Shown here one piece after another: positions 27,932 to 35,887 of a stretch of 52,194 bases of DNA. Origin of the DNA: Ilumatobacter sp. GTDB taxonomy: Bacteria; Actinomycetota; Acidimicrobiia; Acidimicrobiales; Ilumatobacteraceae. The stretch is taken from positions 1-52,194 of the forward strand of contig JABJAB010000064.1 in NCBI GenBank assembly GCA_018666235.1. The letters run 5' to 3'. Numbering within the stretch: the first letter of the stretch is position 1; each line of letters starts with the position of its first letter. Below the pieces are notes generated by a model. It was given only the letters and a program-made list of their open reading frames with translations, did not search any database and was not told the origin of the DNA. Position numbers and translations under genes: made by a program.

Positions 27932-28702
27932 TTACGTGAGGTCGGTGAAGGCTTGAAATCTCCGTGCGACCACTTTGTCGCCGACGACTTCGACGTCGCT
28001 CCCGCGTCGCCACAGCCACATCAGAATGTCTTGAGCCTGGCCACGAATGGCCGCGTCGCCCTTGCGGTGTTCGCGGGTGAAGGTGGCCTTGGGTTCTTTC
28101 ATTGCTGAGACGAACCACTCGCCGGCGCCGTCCGGGAGTTCGGAGTCCGTGCAGTGCAGATGGACGGTGCCGCCGACCTTCATCTCGCCTTCGGCGCGTT
28201 CTCCTGCCGCAAACCAGGTCAGCCATTCGTCGATGCCGTCGGCAGAAACCTCGGGGGCGAACTCGAAGTCGAGGCCGATTGCCTGGCCTGCATCCCACAG
28301 GTGAACCATCGTTTCGTGTGTCATGCGGCGGGCGACCCACGCCACCGGTTGCGTCGAGCCGGTCCAGGTCCATACCTTCATTGAGGCATCCGCTGTGTGC
28401 AGGGCGTCGCACAGCCGAACGTGAGCATCGAAAAGTACATCGATCAGGCCAGCATGCTCTGGTGGACGCTCGATCTCGGGAATCTCACGAACATCGTTGC
28501 GGCTCGTGATGCCAGTTGACAGAACGCCGGCCCAGTAGTTCCACCCGCGAGCAACGTGGAACGTGAGATCGCCAAGGCTCCAGCCAGGACACGTCGGCAC
28601 GGAAAGCGTTGGGTCAGCGTCGCTGACGAGCCGGATGAATTCGGTGCCGTCGAGGCGGATGTGCTCGATGGCGTCGTAGGAGGGCGGCGCCGGGGTCGTC
28701 AT
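27932..28702 (-). CDS. TIGR03083-type maleylpyruvate-isomerase/DinB-fold protein
   Basis: The 256-residue protein has the four-helix DinB-type domain of mycothiol-dependent isomerases: TCPGWSLGDLTFHVARGWNYW with the first metal His, and RRMTHETMVHLWDAGQ with two more. An actinobacterial C-terminal domain follows. Many such proteins use or handle mycothiol, and the substrate is unknown. ATG 28702 (MTTPAPPSYD) is preferred to one three codons earlier. It is divergent from moaC by 95 bases. Confidence 0.8.
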   Translation of the reverse strand: MTTPAPPSYDAIEHIRLDGTEFIRLVSDADPTLSVPTCPGWSLGDLTFHVARGWNYWAGVLSTGITSRNDVREIPEIERPPEHAGLIDVLFDAHVRLCDALHTADASMKVWTWTGSTQPVAWVARRMTHETMVHLWDAGQAIGLDFEFAPEVSADGIDEWLTWFAAGERAEGEMKVGGTVHLHCTDSELPDGAGEWFVSAMKEPKATFTREHRKGDAAIRGQAQDILMWLWRRGSDVEVVGDKVVARRFQAFTDLT

Positions 28703-28797
28703 AAACAACACGGTACCGAGCAGCGCCGGAAGCAGACGGTTGCCTGAGACGCAACGGTGTGAGGGTCGGATCGGGATGCGAGTACGGTCAGAGGTCG

Positions 28798-29283
28798 ATG
28801 AGCGACCTCGAATTCACCCATCTCGACGCATCGGGCCATGCCCGGATGGTCGACGTCACAACAAAGGAACCAACCCATCGGCGCGCAGTCGCCAGATGCA
28901 AGGTGATGATGCAGCCCGAGACCACTTCGGCAATCGTTAACCGCGAGGTGAAGAAGGGCGATGTCCTGTCGGTTGCACGGGTTGCCGGGATCATGGCGGC
29001 CAAACGCACGTCCGACACGATTCCGCTGTGTCACCCACTGATGATCGCAAGTGTGTCGATCAGCTTCGAGGTCGGTGACGATCATGTCGCCATTGAGGCC
29101 CACGTGGACTGCGTTGAGCGGACAGGCGTCGAGATGGAAGCCCTGCACGCCTGCAGCGTCGCTGCGCTGACGATCTATGACATGTGCAAGTCCGCAGATC
29201 GAGGCATGACGATCACCGATCTGGCGCTGTGGGAGAAGACCGGTGGCCGTTCGGGTACGTATCGGCGAGCCTCGGAATCGTGA
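28798..29283 (+). CDS. moaC: Cyclic pyranopterin monophosphate synthase
   Basis: A 161-residue MoaC that converts the MoaA product to cyclic pyranopterin monophosphate. Diagnostic stretches are EPTHRRAVARCKVMM, GDVLSVARVAGIMAAKRTSD, IPLCHPLMI (active-site Cys-His) and GVEMEALHACSVAALTIYDM. AGAGG lies 3 bases before the ATG, which decides the start. The window contains moaA, moaC and moeA but no moaD, moaE or mogA/mobA. Confidence 0.95.
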   Translation: MSDLEFTHLDASGHARMVDVTTKEPTHRRAVARCKVMMQPETTSAIVNREVKKGDVLSVARVAGIMAAKRTSDTIPLCHPLMIASVSISFEVGDDHVAIEAHVDCVERTGVEMEALHACSVAALTIYDMCKSADRGMTITDLALWEKTGGRSGTYRRASES

Positions 29284-29347
29284 CAACGAGGCAGATTTGA
29301 GCCTGATTGTCCACCTCTCGGGGCCGCTGATGTGCGACGATTGTGTG

Positions 29348-29364
29348 ACGGGCAACACGCCCGT
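29348..29364 (+). terminator. Hairpin after moaC
   Basis: ACGGGC (29348-29353) pairs with GCCCGT (29359-29364) around a 5-base loop, followed by TGTTGT rather than a clean T-run. It lies 65 bases after the moaC stop and could end that message weakly. Confidence 0.35.
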
Positions 29365-29366
29365 TG

Positions 29367-29396
29367 TTGTCCGGACCGTTACAAATGTCGTAGAAT
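29367..29396 (+). promoter_or_regulatory. Sigma-70-like promoter for the GlpR-like gene
   Basis: TTGTCC (29367-29372) and TAGAAT (29391-29396) are separated by 18 bases and match the consensus hexamers at 4/6 and 5/6. The start codon is 70 bases downstream. The leader holds a hairpin, GAAAAG (29445-29450) with CTTTTC (29455-29460), that would cover the only AAGGA-like ribosome-binding sequence. Confidence 0.45.
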
Positions 29397-29466
29397 CGTC
29401 ATACTCATCGGGGAGTGTCGGATGCATTCCGTCACCCGCTGACTGAAAAGGAATCTTTTCTTCACC

Positions 29467-30201
29467 ATGGCAAAACTCGTACTCCTCGTCGTCGCTGCTG
29501 CATGGGCCGCTGTGCTCATTCCTCCGATGCTTCGTTCGCGGGTCGACAACCGACCGAACTCATCGGTCACGGACTTCCGTCGTCAGTTGAACCGTCTGCA
29601 GAACACGGCCACACCGCCGCGTGGCTCGGTCCGTGGTGCGATGGGCCGTCCGCTGACCCAGTCGTCGTCGCCCCTGCAGCGCCAAGTCGCCGCCGGCCGC
29701 CCGAGCCAGCCAGCAGCCGCCCGCCGGGCACCGGTCCGCCAGGCGTCGCTTCGCAATGGTGGAACGGCAGTCCGCGATCGCACGAGTGAGACCACCCGCG
29801 ATCGCTCGCATGGTGATCCGTCCGGTGGCCAGCGTCGTCCGGAGCAGCCGCGTGCTCGTCGCCGCGCGTCGGAACCCCAAGATCGCGGTGTCCCGCAAGA
29901 ACGGACCGGATCGCAGTCGCCGCGCCGGCAAACGGCCCGCGCCGGCGCACAGCGCCGCCCGGAGCCGGCACAGTCGCTCGACCCTGTGGTATTGGCGCGC
30001 CGCCGTCGGACCAACGTGCTTTTCGTCCTCGTCGTGACGTCGGCCTGCTCGATGTTCCTTGCCGCGACGACCGATTCGGTCGCGATGCTGTGGGTCTTCG
30101 GCCTCTCGTTCGTCGCGACCTGCGGCTATGTATACGTGCTCGCCCAGTTGCGCGAGCGCGAGCAGGTCGGCTGGAACGACGGCTGGCTCGAGCACCGCTG
30201 A
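29467..30201 (+). CDS. GlpR/SepX-like membrane protein (gephyrin-like receptor candidate)
   Basis: A 244-residue protein with one N-terminal helix (about residues 3-19) ending in LIPPMLRSR. A highly basic, Arg/Pro/Gln/Ser-rich, probably disordered stretch covers residues 30-180. Two C-terminal helices follow (about 183-200 and 206-226), with a short end containing WNDGWLEHR. The layout, and the location near galU and moeA, match the actinobacterial GlpR/SepX family. That family is known in Corynebacterium and Streptomyces to tie a MoeA-like protein to the division septum. Sequence identity to those proteins could not be checked. The following tRNA gene is 63 bases away. Confidence 0.6.
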   Translation: MAKLVLLVVAAAWAAVLIPPMLRSRVDNRPNSSVTDFRRQLNRLQNTATPPRGSVRGAMGRPLTQSSSPLQRQVAAGRPSQPAAARRAPVRQASLRNGGTAVRDRTSETTRDRSHGDPSGGQRRPEQPRARRRASEPQDRGVPQERTGSQSPRRQTARAGAQRRPEPAQSLDPVVLARRRRTNVLFVLVVTSACSMFLAATTDSVAMLWVFGLSFVATCGYVYVLAQLREREQVGWNDGWLEHR

Positions 30202-30207
30202 GCGCAG

Positions 30208-30221
30208 CCGGGTCCGCCCGG
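30208..30221 (+). terminator. Weak hairpin after the GlpR-like gene
   Basis: CCGGG (30208-30212) pairs with CCCGG (30217-30221) around TCCG, seven bases after the stop codon, and is followed by TTAATC. The stem is short and there is no T-run. It may separate this gene from the tRNA, whose possible -10 is TACACT at about 30243-30248. Confidence 0.3.
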
Positions 30222-30264
30222 TTAATCGGTCACCCGGAGCGATACACTCGCCTCCGTTAGTTTT

Positions 30265-30337
<73 letters not shown>

Positions 30338-30400
30338 CGATACGCACCCTGTGGTGGTCGCATTCGGAGACGGACGACTCTCGGCGAGCGCCCGTCGCCG

Positions 30401-31183
30401 TCAGCGGCGCCATTCGGGTGAGCGCTTGGCAAGGAATGCAGCGACTCCCTCTGCGAAGTTCGCTGTGCCCGCGAGCTCAATCGCAAGTGCGGCCTCCATT
30501 GCAAGCCCGTCATCGAACGCCATGGCACCACCAACAGTGATTGCCTGGCGGATCGCAGCGAGCGCTTCCGGTGGCTTGGCGCACAGCGATTCGCCATACC
30601 GCTGCACGGTTGCCTCGAGCTCTTCGCCACTCACCAGTTCATCAACCAGCCCGATCGTCAGCGCTTGTTCGGCGTTGATGAGTCCCCCGTCGTAGAGGAA
30701 CCGCAGCGCGGCCGGACGGCCGAGCAGGCGGGCGAGCGCTTGGGTCGCTCCCACCGGGGGGATGAAGTTGATATTGACCTCGGGCTGCCCGAGACGGGCG
30801 TCATGCGTTGCGAAGCGCACGTCACAGTGCAACGCCATCTCGAGTCCACCGCCGACGGCGACACCGTCGATTGCGGCGAGCGTCGGCTTTGGTGAGCTCC
30901 GCAGGCGGTGCACGATGCCGTGCACCAGCTCGCACCACTCGCTCATCCCGGTCTTGTCGATGGTGCGGAACGTCTCGAGGTCGGCTCCGGCACTGAAGTA
31001 TCCAGGGTTGGCGCTACCAAGGACCAGGACCCGGACGTCGGGGTCCTCCACCATGGTGCCGATCGCCGCGGTGACTTCGCGCACCATCGACCAATCAAAC
31101 GCATTCACCGGCGACCGGTCGAACTTGATCCAGCCGACATGCTCGACGACTCGTGTGGTGACTGCGGCTCCATCAGACGTCAT
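30401..31183 (-). CDS. Enoyl-CoA hydratase/isomerase family protein
   Basis: A 260-residue crotonase with the oxyanion segment YFSAGADLETF. Both hydratase glutamates are at the expected places (GGGLEMALHCD and GQPEVNINF). The usual GIIPGGGGTQR is replaced by NFIPPVGATQALARLLG. The double-bond chemistry is likely, but the substrate is unknown. The start ATG 31183 (MTSDGAAVTTRVVEH) is chosen because the upstream in-frame extension lacks similarity. It is separate from the crotonase at 4172 and clearly a different subfamily. Confidence 0.88.
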   Translation of the reverse strand: MTSDGAAVTTRVVEHVGWIKFDRSPVNAFDWSMVREVTAAIGTMVEDPDVRVLVLGSANPGYFSAGADLETFRTIDKTGMSEWCELVHGIVHRLRSSPKPTLAAIDGVAVGGGLEMALHCDVRFATHDARLGQPEVNINFIPPVGATQALARLLGRPAALRFLYDGGLINAEQALTIGLVDELVSGEELEATVQRYGESLCAKPPEALAAIRQAITVGGAMAFDDGLAMEAALAIELAGTANFAEGVAAFLAKRSPEWRR

Positions 31184-31272
31184 GTTCGCCAACGTAGTGG
31201 TCGAGCAGCACGGCACGGTTGCGTTCCGTGCCAGCCCTGTCGCCGTCGCCGTCAACGGCTGACGCCGAGCCC

Positions 31273-31575
31273 CTAGGAGGCCTGTGCGACTGTCAGTTCG
31301 CCGGTGATGCGGTCAGCGAGTGCAGAGATGACTGCACCGCGCGTTGCGCCACGTTGCCGCCAACGCCTGGCATCGACAACCCACTCCCGACGCGCATGGT
31401 CCTCGGCTCCGGCCAACTGCTCGCCAGCGAGCTGGCCGAATCCAGACAGCTCGTACGTGCGGGCTGCGAGTCGCACAGCCAGCGAGAACACGTCAGGCGT
31501 GGACGCGGTTCCTCTAGCTGGAAGCAGCATTGAATCGTCAACGGTGACGTGGTGACCCTGCGCGGAAAGACTCAC
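31273..31575 (-). CDS. Small hypothetical protein
   Basis: A 100-residue acidic-to-neutral protein, possibly starting at an internal Met16 (MLLPARGTASTPDVF). The central SLAVRLAARTYELSGF and the C-terminal ALADRITGELTVAQAS are predicted helices. No cysteine cluster, membrane segment or known motif is visible. Codon usage resembles its neighbours. It lies 89 bases upstream of the crotonase on the same strand. Family unknown. Confidence 0.45.
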   Translation of the reverse strand: MSLSAQGHHVTVDDSMLLPARGTASTPDVFSLAVRLAARTYELSGFGQLAGEQLAGAEDHARREWVVDARRWRQRGATRGAVISALADRITGELTVAQAS

Positions 31576-31692
31576 ATCAATATTTCAGCATGCGTGGGTC
31601 GCTGGTCGATGAGCCTTGAGTAGTAATTCGGTAGCAAACCAGGACGACAGATACGCACATCTCGGCACCGACTGCGCCGATTGGGACGCTTC

Positions 31693-31707
31693 CGCTCAGT
31701 CTGAGCG
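31693..31707. promoter_or_regulatory. Palindrome upstream of the methyltransferase gene
   Basis: CGCTCA (31693-31698) and TGAGCG (31702-31707) form a perfect inverted repeat around GTC. It lies 18 bases before the ATG at 31726 and next to a GATACG sequence that could be a -10 element. A repressor site is possible. Confidence 0.3.
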
Positions 31708-31725
31708 TTCGATACGGTCCGCACC

Positions 31726-32502
31726 ATGATCGATCTCCCTCACCACGTCGCTGAGAACCGGCGCCACTGGGACACAACCGCTGATCGGTGGGTTGCATCC
31801 GGCGAACGAGCATGGGCGCAGAGCACGCCGACCTGGGGAATCTGGGGCATCTCCAACGACGATCTCCCACTCCTTCCGAAGTCACTTGAAGGACAGCGCG
31901 TCATCGAACTTGGATGTGGGACCGGCTACTGCAGCGCGTGGATGCGGCGGCGCAACGCATCGGTGTACGCCATCGACAACTCCGCGGAGCAGTTGGTGAC
32001 GGCACAACGGCTCGCTGATATGTACGAGGTCAACGACATCGAGTGGGTGCACGGCGACGCCGAGGCCGTGCCGCAGCCCGACGAGTCCTTCGATTTCGCG
32101 CTCAGTGAGTACGGCGCCGCGATCTGGTGCGAGCCGAGAGCGTGGCTGACCGAGGCCTTCCGCCTGCTGCGGCCCGGTGGCCAACTGGTCTTCCTCGGTC
32201 ATCACCCGTTTGCCATGGTGTGCTCCGCGCCAGCCGGTGATGGCCCGGTCGGCCGACGGCTCGAGCGCCCGTATTTCGGGTTGCACCACCTCGATTGGAC
32301 CGACGCACTCGAAGATCCGGGCGGCATCGAGTTCAACATGCCCGTTGGCGAGTGGTTTGCGCTCTTCTCCGACATCGGCTTCGCCGTTGAGAATTACATC
32401 GAGGTCCAGGCCCCCGAGCTGGTCGAGGGGACAAGGTTCTGGATCCCTGCGGATTGGTCAAGAGACTTTCCCAGCGAACAGGTCTGGTTCTTGCGGAAGT
32501 GA
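31726..32502 (+). CDS. Class I SAM-dependent methyltransferase
   Basis: The 258-residue cytosolic enzyme has the Rossmann SAM motifs VIELGCGTGYCSAW (motif I, residues about 60-74), AIDNSAEQL (acidic end of beta-2), HGDAEAVP and LLRPGGQLVFLG (post-II/III). This is the ubiquinone/menaquinone-type methyltransferase-11 layout. The aromatic-rich C-terminal part probably forms the substrate lid. The substrate is unknown. It stands alone, convergent with the sortase gene. Confidence 0.85.
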   Translation: MIDLPHHVAENRRHWDTTADRWVASGERAWAQSTPTWGIWGISNDDLPLLPKSLEGQRVIELGCGTGYCSAWMRRRNASVYAIDNSAEQLVTAQRLADMYEVNDIEWVHGDAEAVPQPDESFDFALSEYGAAIWCEPRAWLTEAFRLLRPGGQLVFLGHHPFAMVCSAPAGDGPVGRRLERPYFGLHHLDWTDALEDPGGIEFNMPVGEWFALFSDIGFAVENYIEVQAPELVEGTRFWIPADWSRDFPSEQVWFLRK

Positions 32503-32518
32503 AGAGTGCGAGTGAGTC

Positions 32519-33268
32519 TCAGCCCACAGGAGCGGCATAGACGACGATGTTCTGGCGGTATCGACGGATCTCGGGGTTGAAGTCGCCGCCACAGGTGATC
32601 AGCACCAGCGTCTCGGGGCCGGTATTCCGCCAGATTCGTTCGCGGGGCAGTTCCAGCTTGCCGTAGATCGCCCGCTCGAACACTTCGTACTCACGCACGG
32701 TGCCATCGTTGAGAGTGACGCTGACGCGGTTGCCGGGTTCGAGGTTGCCAAGCTGGCCAAAGGGGCCGACGGTGCCGTTCCACGACACGTGGGCAGCGAG
32801 CACGGTGGCTCCCGGGCGACCCGACGTGGCGCCGTACTGATACCAGCCAATCTCGGTCTCGTCAGGAACCTCGAGTTGCCCATCGGCCTCCAGTCCGACA
32901 GGCCGGACCGGAAACTGACTGACATCGAAGGCATCGATCTCTACGCCAACGGGACGTGGACGAGGCTCAACTTCGTCGGGGACGGCGGAATACTGCTCGC
33001 CGAGCAGATCTGCAAAGGGACTGAGTGCCACGTCGGTCGTGGTGGGCACGGTCCTTTCGGGCGCAGGCGCCACGGTCGTTGGGGGTGCGGTGACGAGCGG
33101 AGCGACGGTCGAAGGAACGGGTGCCTCTTGGTTCGCAACATCGAGAACGACCTCGCCGCTGTCCTGGCCAGTGGCGCCGGCATAGGCCAGGCCACCTCCG
33201 GCCAGCAGAGCAACGGCCGTCATCACGGTGAGCGCTCGACCACGACGGGTGCGGGGAGTGGGTCTCAT
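32519..33268 (-). CDS. Class E/F-type sortase
   Basis: A 249-residue transpeptidase-like protein. An N-terminal signal anchor (residues about 12-32) is followed by a Pro/Thr/Val-rich spacer (50-80). The sortase barrel has His160 in VLAAHVSW, the catalytic Cys226 in LITCGG and Arg residues in EIRRYRQNIVVYA (235-238). It would join cell-surface proteins to the wall outside the membrane. The DUF4397 protein encoded just upstream, with a C-terminal NTG-hydrophobic-Arg tail, is the obvious client candidate. Confidence 0.85.
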   Translation of the reverse strand: MRPTPRTRRGRALTVMTAVALLAGGGLAYAGATGQDSGEVVLDVANQEAPVPSTVAPLVTAPPTTVAPAPERTVPTTTDVALSPFADLLGEQYSAVPDEVEPRPRPVGVEIDAFDVSQFPVRPVGLEADGQLEVPDETEIGWYQYGATSGRPGATVLAAHVSWNGTVGPFGQLGNLEPGNRVSVTLNDGTVREYEVFERAIYGKLELPRERIWRNTGPETLVLITCGGDFNPEIRRYRQNIVVYAAPVG

Positions 33269-33315
33269 GTCGTCGGAGCGGTGGTGAGCGTGGCGGTCAG
33301 AGGTGCTGGATGGCG

Positions 33316-33376
33316 AGCACAGTGTGCTGACACGACGACGGGGAATCGGCTGGCATGGGCCAGGAGATCCGATTCC
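33316..33376. repeat. Palindrome and nested hairpin between the DUF4397 and sortase genes
   Basis: AGCACA (33316-33321) and TGTGCT (33323-33328) flank a single G. A second structure pairs GGAATCGG (33342-33349) with CCGATTCC (33369-33376) and encloses CTGGC (33350-33354) paired with GCCAG (33359-33363). On the minus strand this lies after the DUF4397 stop and before the sortase start, and has no T-run. It may be an operator plus an RNA stabiliser or attenuator. Confidence 0.4.
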
Positions 33377-33423
33377 GCCGTCATTGTCGTGGAGTCAGCG
33401 AGTGCTTGCCGTCCGAGCGGTCG

Positions 33424-34248
33424 TCAGCTGCCGACCGTCTGGCGACGGAGGGCGAAGGCACCACCGGCGAGGGTAAACATGCCTGCGGCAGCGGCGAACA
33501 ACACGAGGCTGTTCGAGCTCGAACCGAGCTCGTCGCCCGTATTGACTGCGGTCGGGGCCGGCGTGCCATCGCTGGTGTCTGCAGCGGCCGACATGAGGTC
33601 ACGTTCCTGTGTGTAGAAGGTGAACGTGTCGTCAGCGAGCGAGCCGACGGCGTACACGATCAGGTTTGTGCCAGCTTCGAGCGTCACCGTCGGAACGTCA
33701 GCGATCGGATCGCCACCGGTCGGTGCGATCTGTGCGCCGGCGATCTCGCCAGCGGGGAGGTCGAGGCCTGCACTGTCGCCGTTCGATGCGTTCTCGACGG
33801 GGCGGGCGTCACCAAGGACGATGTCGACTGCTGGAGCCGCAGCGGTGTGGCGGATGGTGAGGCGGCCGAAGCCATCAGCGACTTCGGAGGTGTCGTTCTC
33901 GAACGGGGTGAGTGTGGGCGTGCCCTCAGCGTCGAGGTGTGCAACGACGGTGTAGCTACCGGAGCTCGGCACGGCGAACTCTGCGACTGGGCCGATTGCG
34001 ATGTCTTCGGTTCCGGCAACGCGGACCTCGAGGTTCTCAAGGGTCTCGCCGGCGAAGGCGCTGAGATCCTGCATCATGCCGGGCTCGAAGCCCGGGATGA
34101 CGATGGCGCCGTCGACGGCCACATCGACAGTGACGCCGGGAATTCCATGGAGCAGCATGATCTCTGCATCAGATTGGGCGTTGGTACCCGCCGGGACGGC
34201 GATGAGGACCGCTGCGAGCGCTGCGGCTCCTGCGAGAAGTTTCTTCAT
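33424..34248 (-). CDS. Secreted DUF4397 protein with sortase-signal-like C terminus
   Basis: A 274-residue exported protein with a signal peptide (MKKLLAGAAALAAVLIAVPA, cleavage probably after GTNA). Two DUF4397 beta-sandwich units follow (IMLLHGIPGVTVDVAVDG and RLTIRHTAAAPAVDIVLG). The C-terminal end has AVNTG (residues 234-238), then a Ser-rich gap, a hydrophobic helix (about 247-267) and RRQ. That arrangement resembles a cell-wall sorting signal and fits the sortase gene 155 bases downstream. The function of DUF4397 is unknown, but it is usually an extracellular domain. Confidence 0.82.
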   Translation of the reverse strand: MKKLLAGAAALAAVLIAVPAGTNAQSDAEIMLLHGIPGVTVDVAVDGAIVIPGFEPGMMQDLSAFAGETLENLEVRVAGTEDIAIGPVAEFAVPSSGSYTVVAHLDAEGTPTLTPFENDTSEVADGFGRLTIRHTAAAPAVDIVLGDARPVENASNGDSAGLDLPAGEIAGAQIAPTGGDPIADVPTVTLEAGTNLIVYAVGSLADDTFTFYTQERDLMSAAADTSDGTPAPTAVNTGDELGSSSNSLVLFAAAAGMFTLAGGAFALRRQTVGS

Positions 34249-34486
34249 GGGACTGTGGCTTTCGGTCGACTGATTCGACAACGATCCGGGCCGATCCCGA
34301 ATCTGCCTGCTCTTCGGAGCCCCGGCGGTCTGCGGATGAGAGAACTCCCGAAAAATTTTGCACAGCGGGGGACTACTCCTCGATGAAACATCCGTCAGGT
34401 TCATCCGCGCCAGCCGTGGAGAACTGCTCGCAGGAGCAGAAGACAGGATGGTTCTCGCCGATTGCGTCGCTGGCAATCGCCGGCGG
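34249..34486. other. Leader region of the DUF4397 gene
   Basis: These 238 bases separate the amine oxidase stop from the DUF4397 start and contain no convincing gene. An AT-rich patch (AAAAATTTT near 34351-34359) stands out against the GC-rich background and may be part of the DUF4397 promoter on the minus strand. I see no remnant of a duplicated amine oxidase segment here. Confidence 0.4.
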
Positions 34487-35851
34487 TCAGGTGTACATCG
34501 TGTCGAGCGCCGACGTTGCCAACGCGATGATGGCGTCATCATCGAGCGACTCGAGTCGCTCGGCGACAGAACCTGCGTTGAATCCGACGATGACTGGCTT
34601 GCCGACGACTCGTGTCCAGTCGTACCACTCGACGAAGAGTCCGGGTTCCTCGCCGACGAACCCGATCACTTCGACGTCGTCATCCCAGAACCGTTCGTCG
34701 TATTCGAGGATGACACGGTTGAGGACGCCCATGCCGAGCCGCTCGATCGCCGCCAGTTTGTCGTCAGGGAGCACCGGGTCGAACTCGATCACGCCGGCCT
34801 TCAGGACCCCAAGCGGCACGGTGACCAGCACGGCATCGGCCGTCGCGTTGGTCCCGTCCGTGAAGCCAATCTTGACGCCATCGGTGTCGTCACGGATGGA
34901 GGTGACCGTGCGGCCAAGCTGCACTTCGATTCCGTCGGCGAGCGGTGCCAGGAGGCCGATGTAGCCGTCGGGCATCACGTTCTCGTCGCCGTCGAATTCC
35001 TCCCCTGCCAGGAAGGTCTCGGGAGAAAGCGAGTCGATATCGGCGGCTTCTTCATGTTCGATGATGGCGGTTGCGAGGTAGCGGCCGAGCCGGGCCTCAT
35101 CGGGAGCGAGCTGTGAGAGCGCCGCCTCGATGGTTTCGCCGACGGTCGGCGCCTCGTCAAAGTCCAGTTCTTGCAGTCCGTCCTCGAGGGCCTGGAGCGT
35201 GCCCTCGTCGGCCTCGGTGCCATCAACGTCGTACACGACGATCTCATCAGGATCTGTGACGAGTCGCTCGACGCCGAACTCCTCGGCCAACTCGGTCAAG
35301 GGGTTGCCGTCGGCGCCGTGAATCCAACCGGCGCCGAGTTCGAGCGGCACCCCAAGACTGGTGTCGGTGTGCACACGTCCGCCGATGCGGTCGCGCCCCT
35401 CGACGATGGTGACGGCGAATCCTGCATCGGTCAAGGCCCGAGCAGCGCCAAGTCCGGCAGCACCGGCGCCAACAATGAAGATGGAGGCAGCTGGCTCGAA
35501 GGTGACGAGGATCTCTTCGGCTGCGGCGCGGCCCGACAGCAATGCGCCATGCACCGTCGCCGCGAAGTCGACCGACGCCGCTTCACCGGCGAAGTACAGT
35601 TTGTCGCGCACAGATGCAGCGAGTGCTTCGCGATCGGCCGGTGAGGAACCAGGCGCGAGGTAGCTGTAGCTCCCGAAGGCGAAAGGGTCCTGACGCCATC
35701 TGGTGACCAGGGCGGCCGATACAGCGCCTGCGGCCCCCACGGTTTCGTCGGGTTGGGTTCTGGGCTGGTCCGACTCGGATTGGCCGTCATCTCCGCACGC
35801 CGCGAGCGCTGCCGCTGCGGCTGTTGCTGCGAGGAATCCTCGGCGATCCAT
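34487..35851 (-). CDS. Flavin amine oxidase, circularly permuted, Tat/lipoprotein-exported
   Basis: The 454-residue protein starts MDRRGFLAATAAAAALAACG, a twin-arginine-like leader with a lipobox (LAAC). Residues 50-115 then hold what is normally the C-terminal end of amine oxidases: RWRQDPFAFGSYSY (51-64), YFAGEAAS (86-93) and TVHGALLSG (99-107). Only after this come the FAD Rossmann motif GAGAAG (128-133), EGRDRIGGR (151-159), GWIHG and VPLGVLK (345-351). The chain ends at LDTMYT, where ordinary homologues go on to the RW..DP..GSYSY block. All parts are present but in rotated order. The substrate (polyamine, amino acid or other amine) is unknown. A GAAAGG site lies 7 bases before the ATG. 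Confidence 0.88.
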   Translation of the reverse strand: MDRRGFLAATAAAAALAACGDDGQSESDQPRTQPDETVGAAGAVSAALVTRWRQDPFAFGSYSYLAPGSSPADREALAASVRDKLYFAGEAASVDFAATVHGALLSGRAAAEEILVTFEPAASIFIVGAGAAGLGAARALTDAGFAVTIVEGRDRIGGRVHTDTSLGVPLELGAGWIHGADGNPLTELAEEFGVERLVTDPDEIVVYDVDGTEADEGTLQALEDGLQELDFDEAPTVGETIEAALSQLAPDEARLGRYLATAIIEHEEAADIDSLSPETFLAGEEFDGDENVMPDGYIGLLAPLADGIEVQLGRTVTSIRDDTDGVKIGFTDGTNATADAVLVTVPLGVLKAGVIEFDPVLPDDKLAAIERLGMGVLNRVILEYDERFWDDDVEVIGFVGEEPGLFVEWYDWTRVVGKPVIVGFNAGSVAERLESLDDDAIIALATSALDTMYT

Positions 35852-35865
35852 TTCTTGCCTTTCTG

Positions 35866-35881
35866 CGCCCGCGAGCGGGCG
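35866..35881 (-). terminator. GC-rich hairpin between pepN and the amine oxidase gene
   Basis: CGCCCGC (35866-35872) pairs with GCGGGCG (35875-35881) over a 2-base gap. It lies 6 bases after the pepN stop on the minus strand and just before the amine oxidase ribosome-binding site. There is no T-run, so it more likely shapes the mRNA than ends it. Confidence 0.35.
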
Positions 35882-35887
35882 TCGGCG

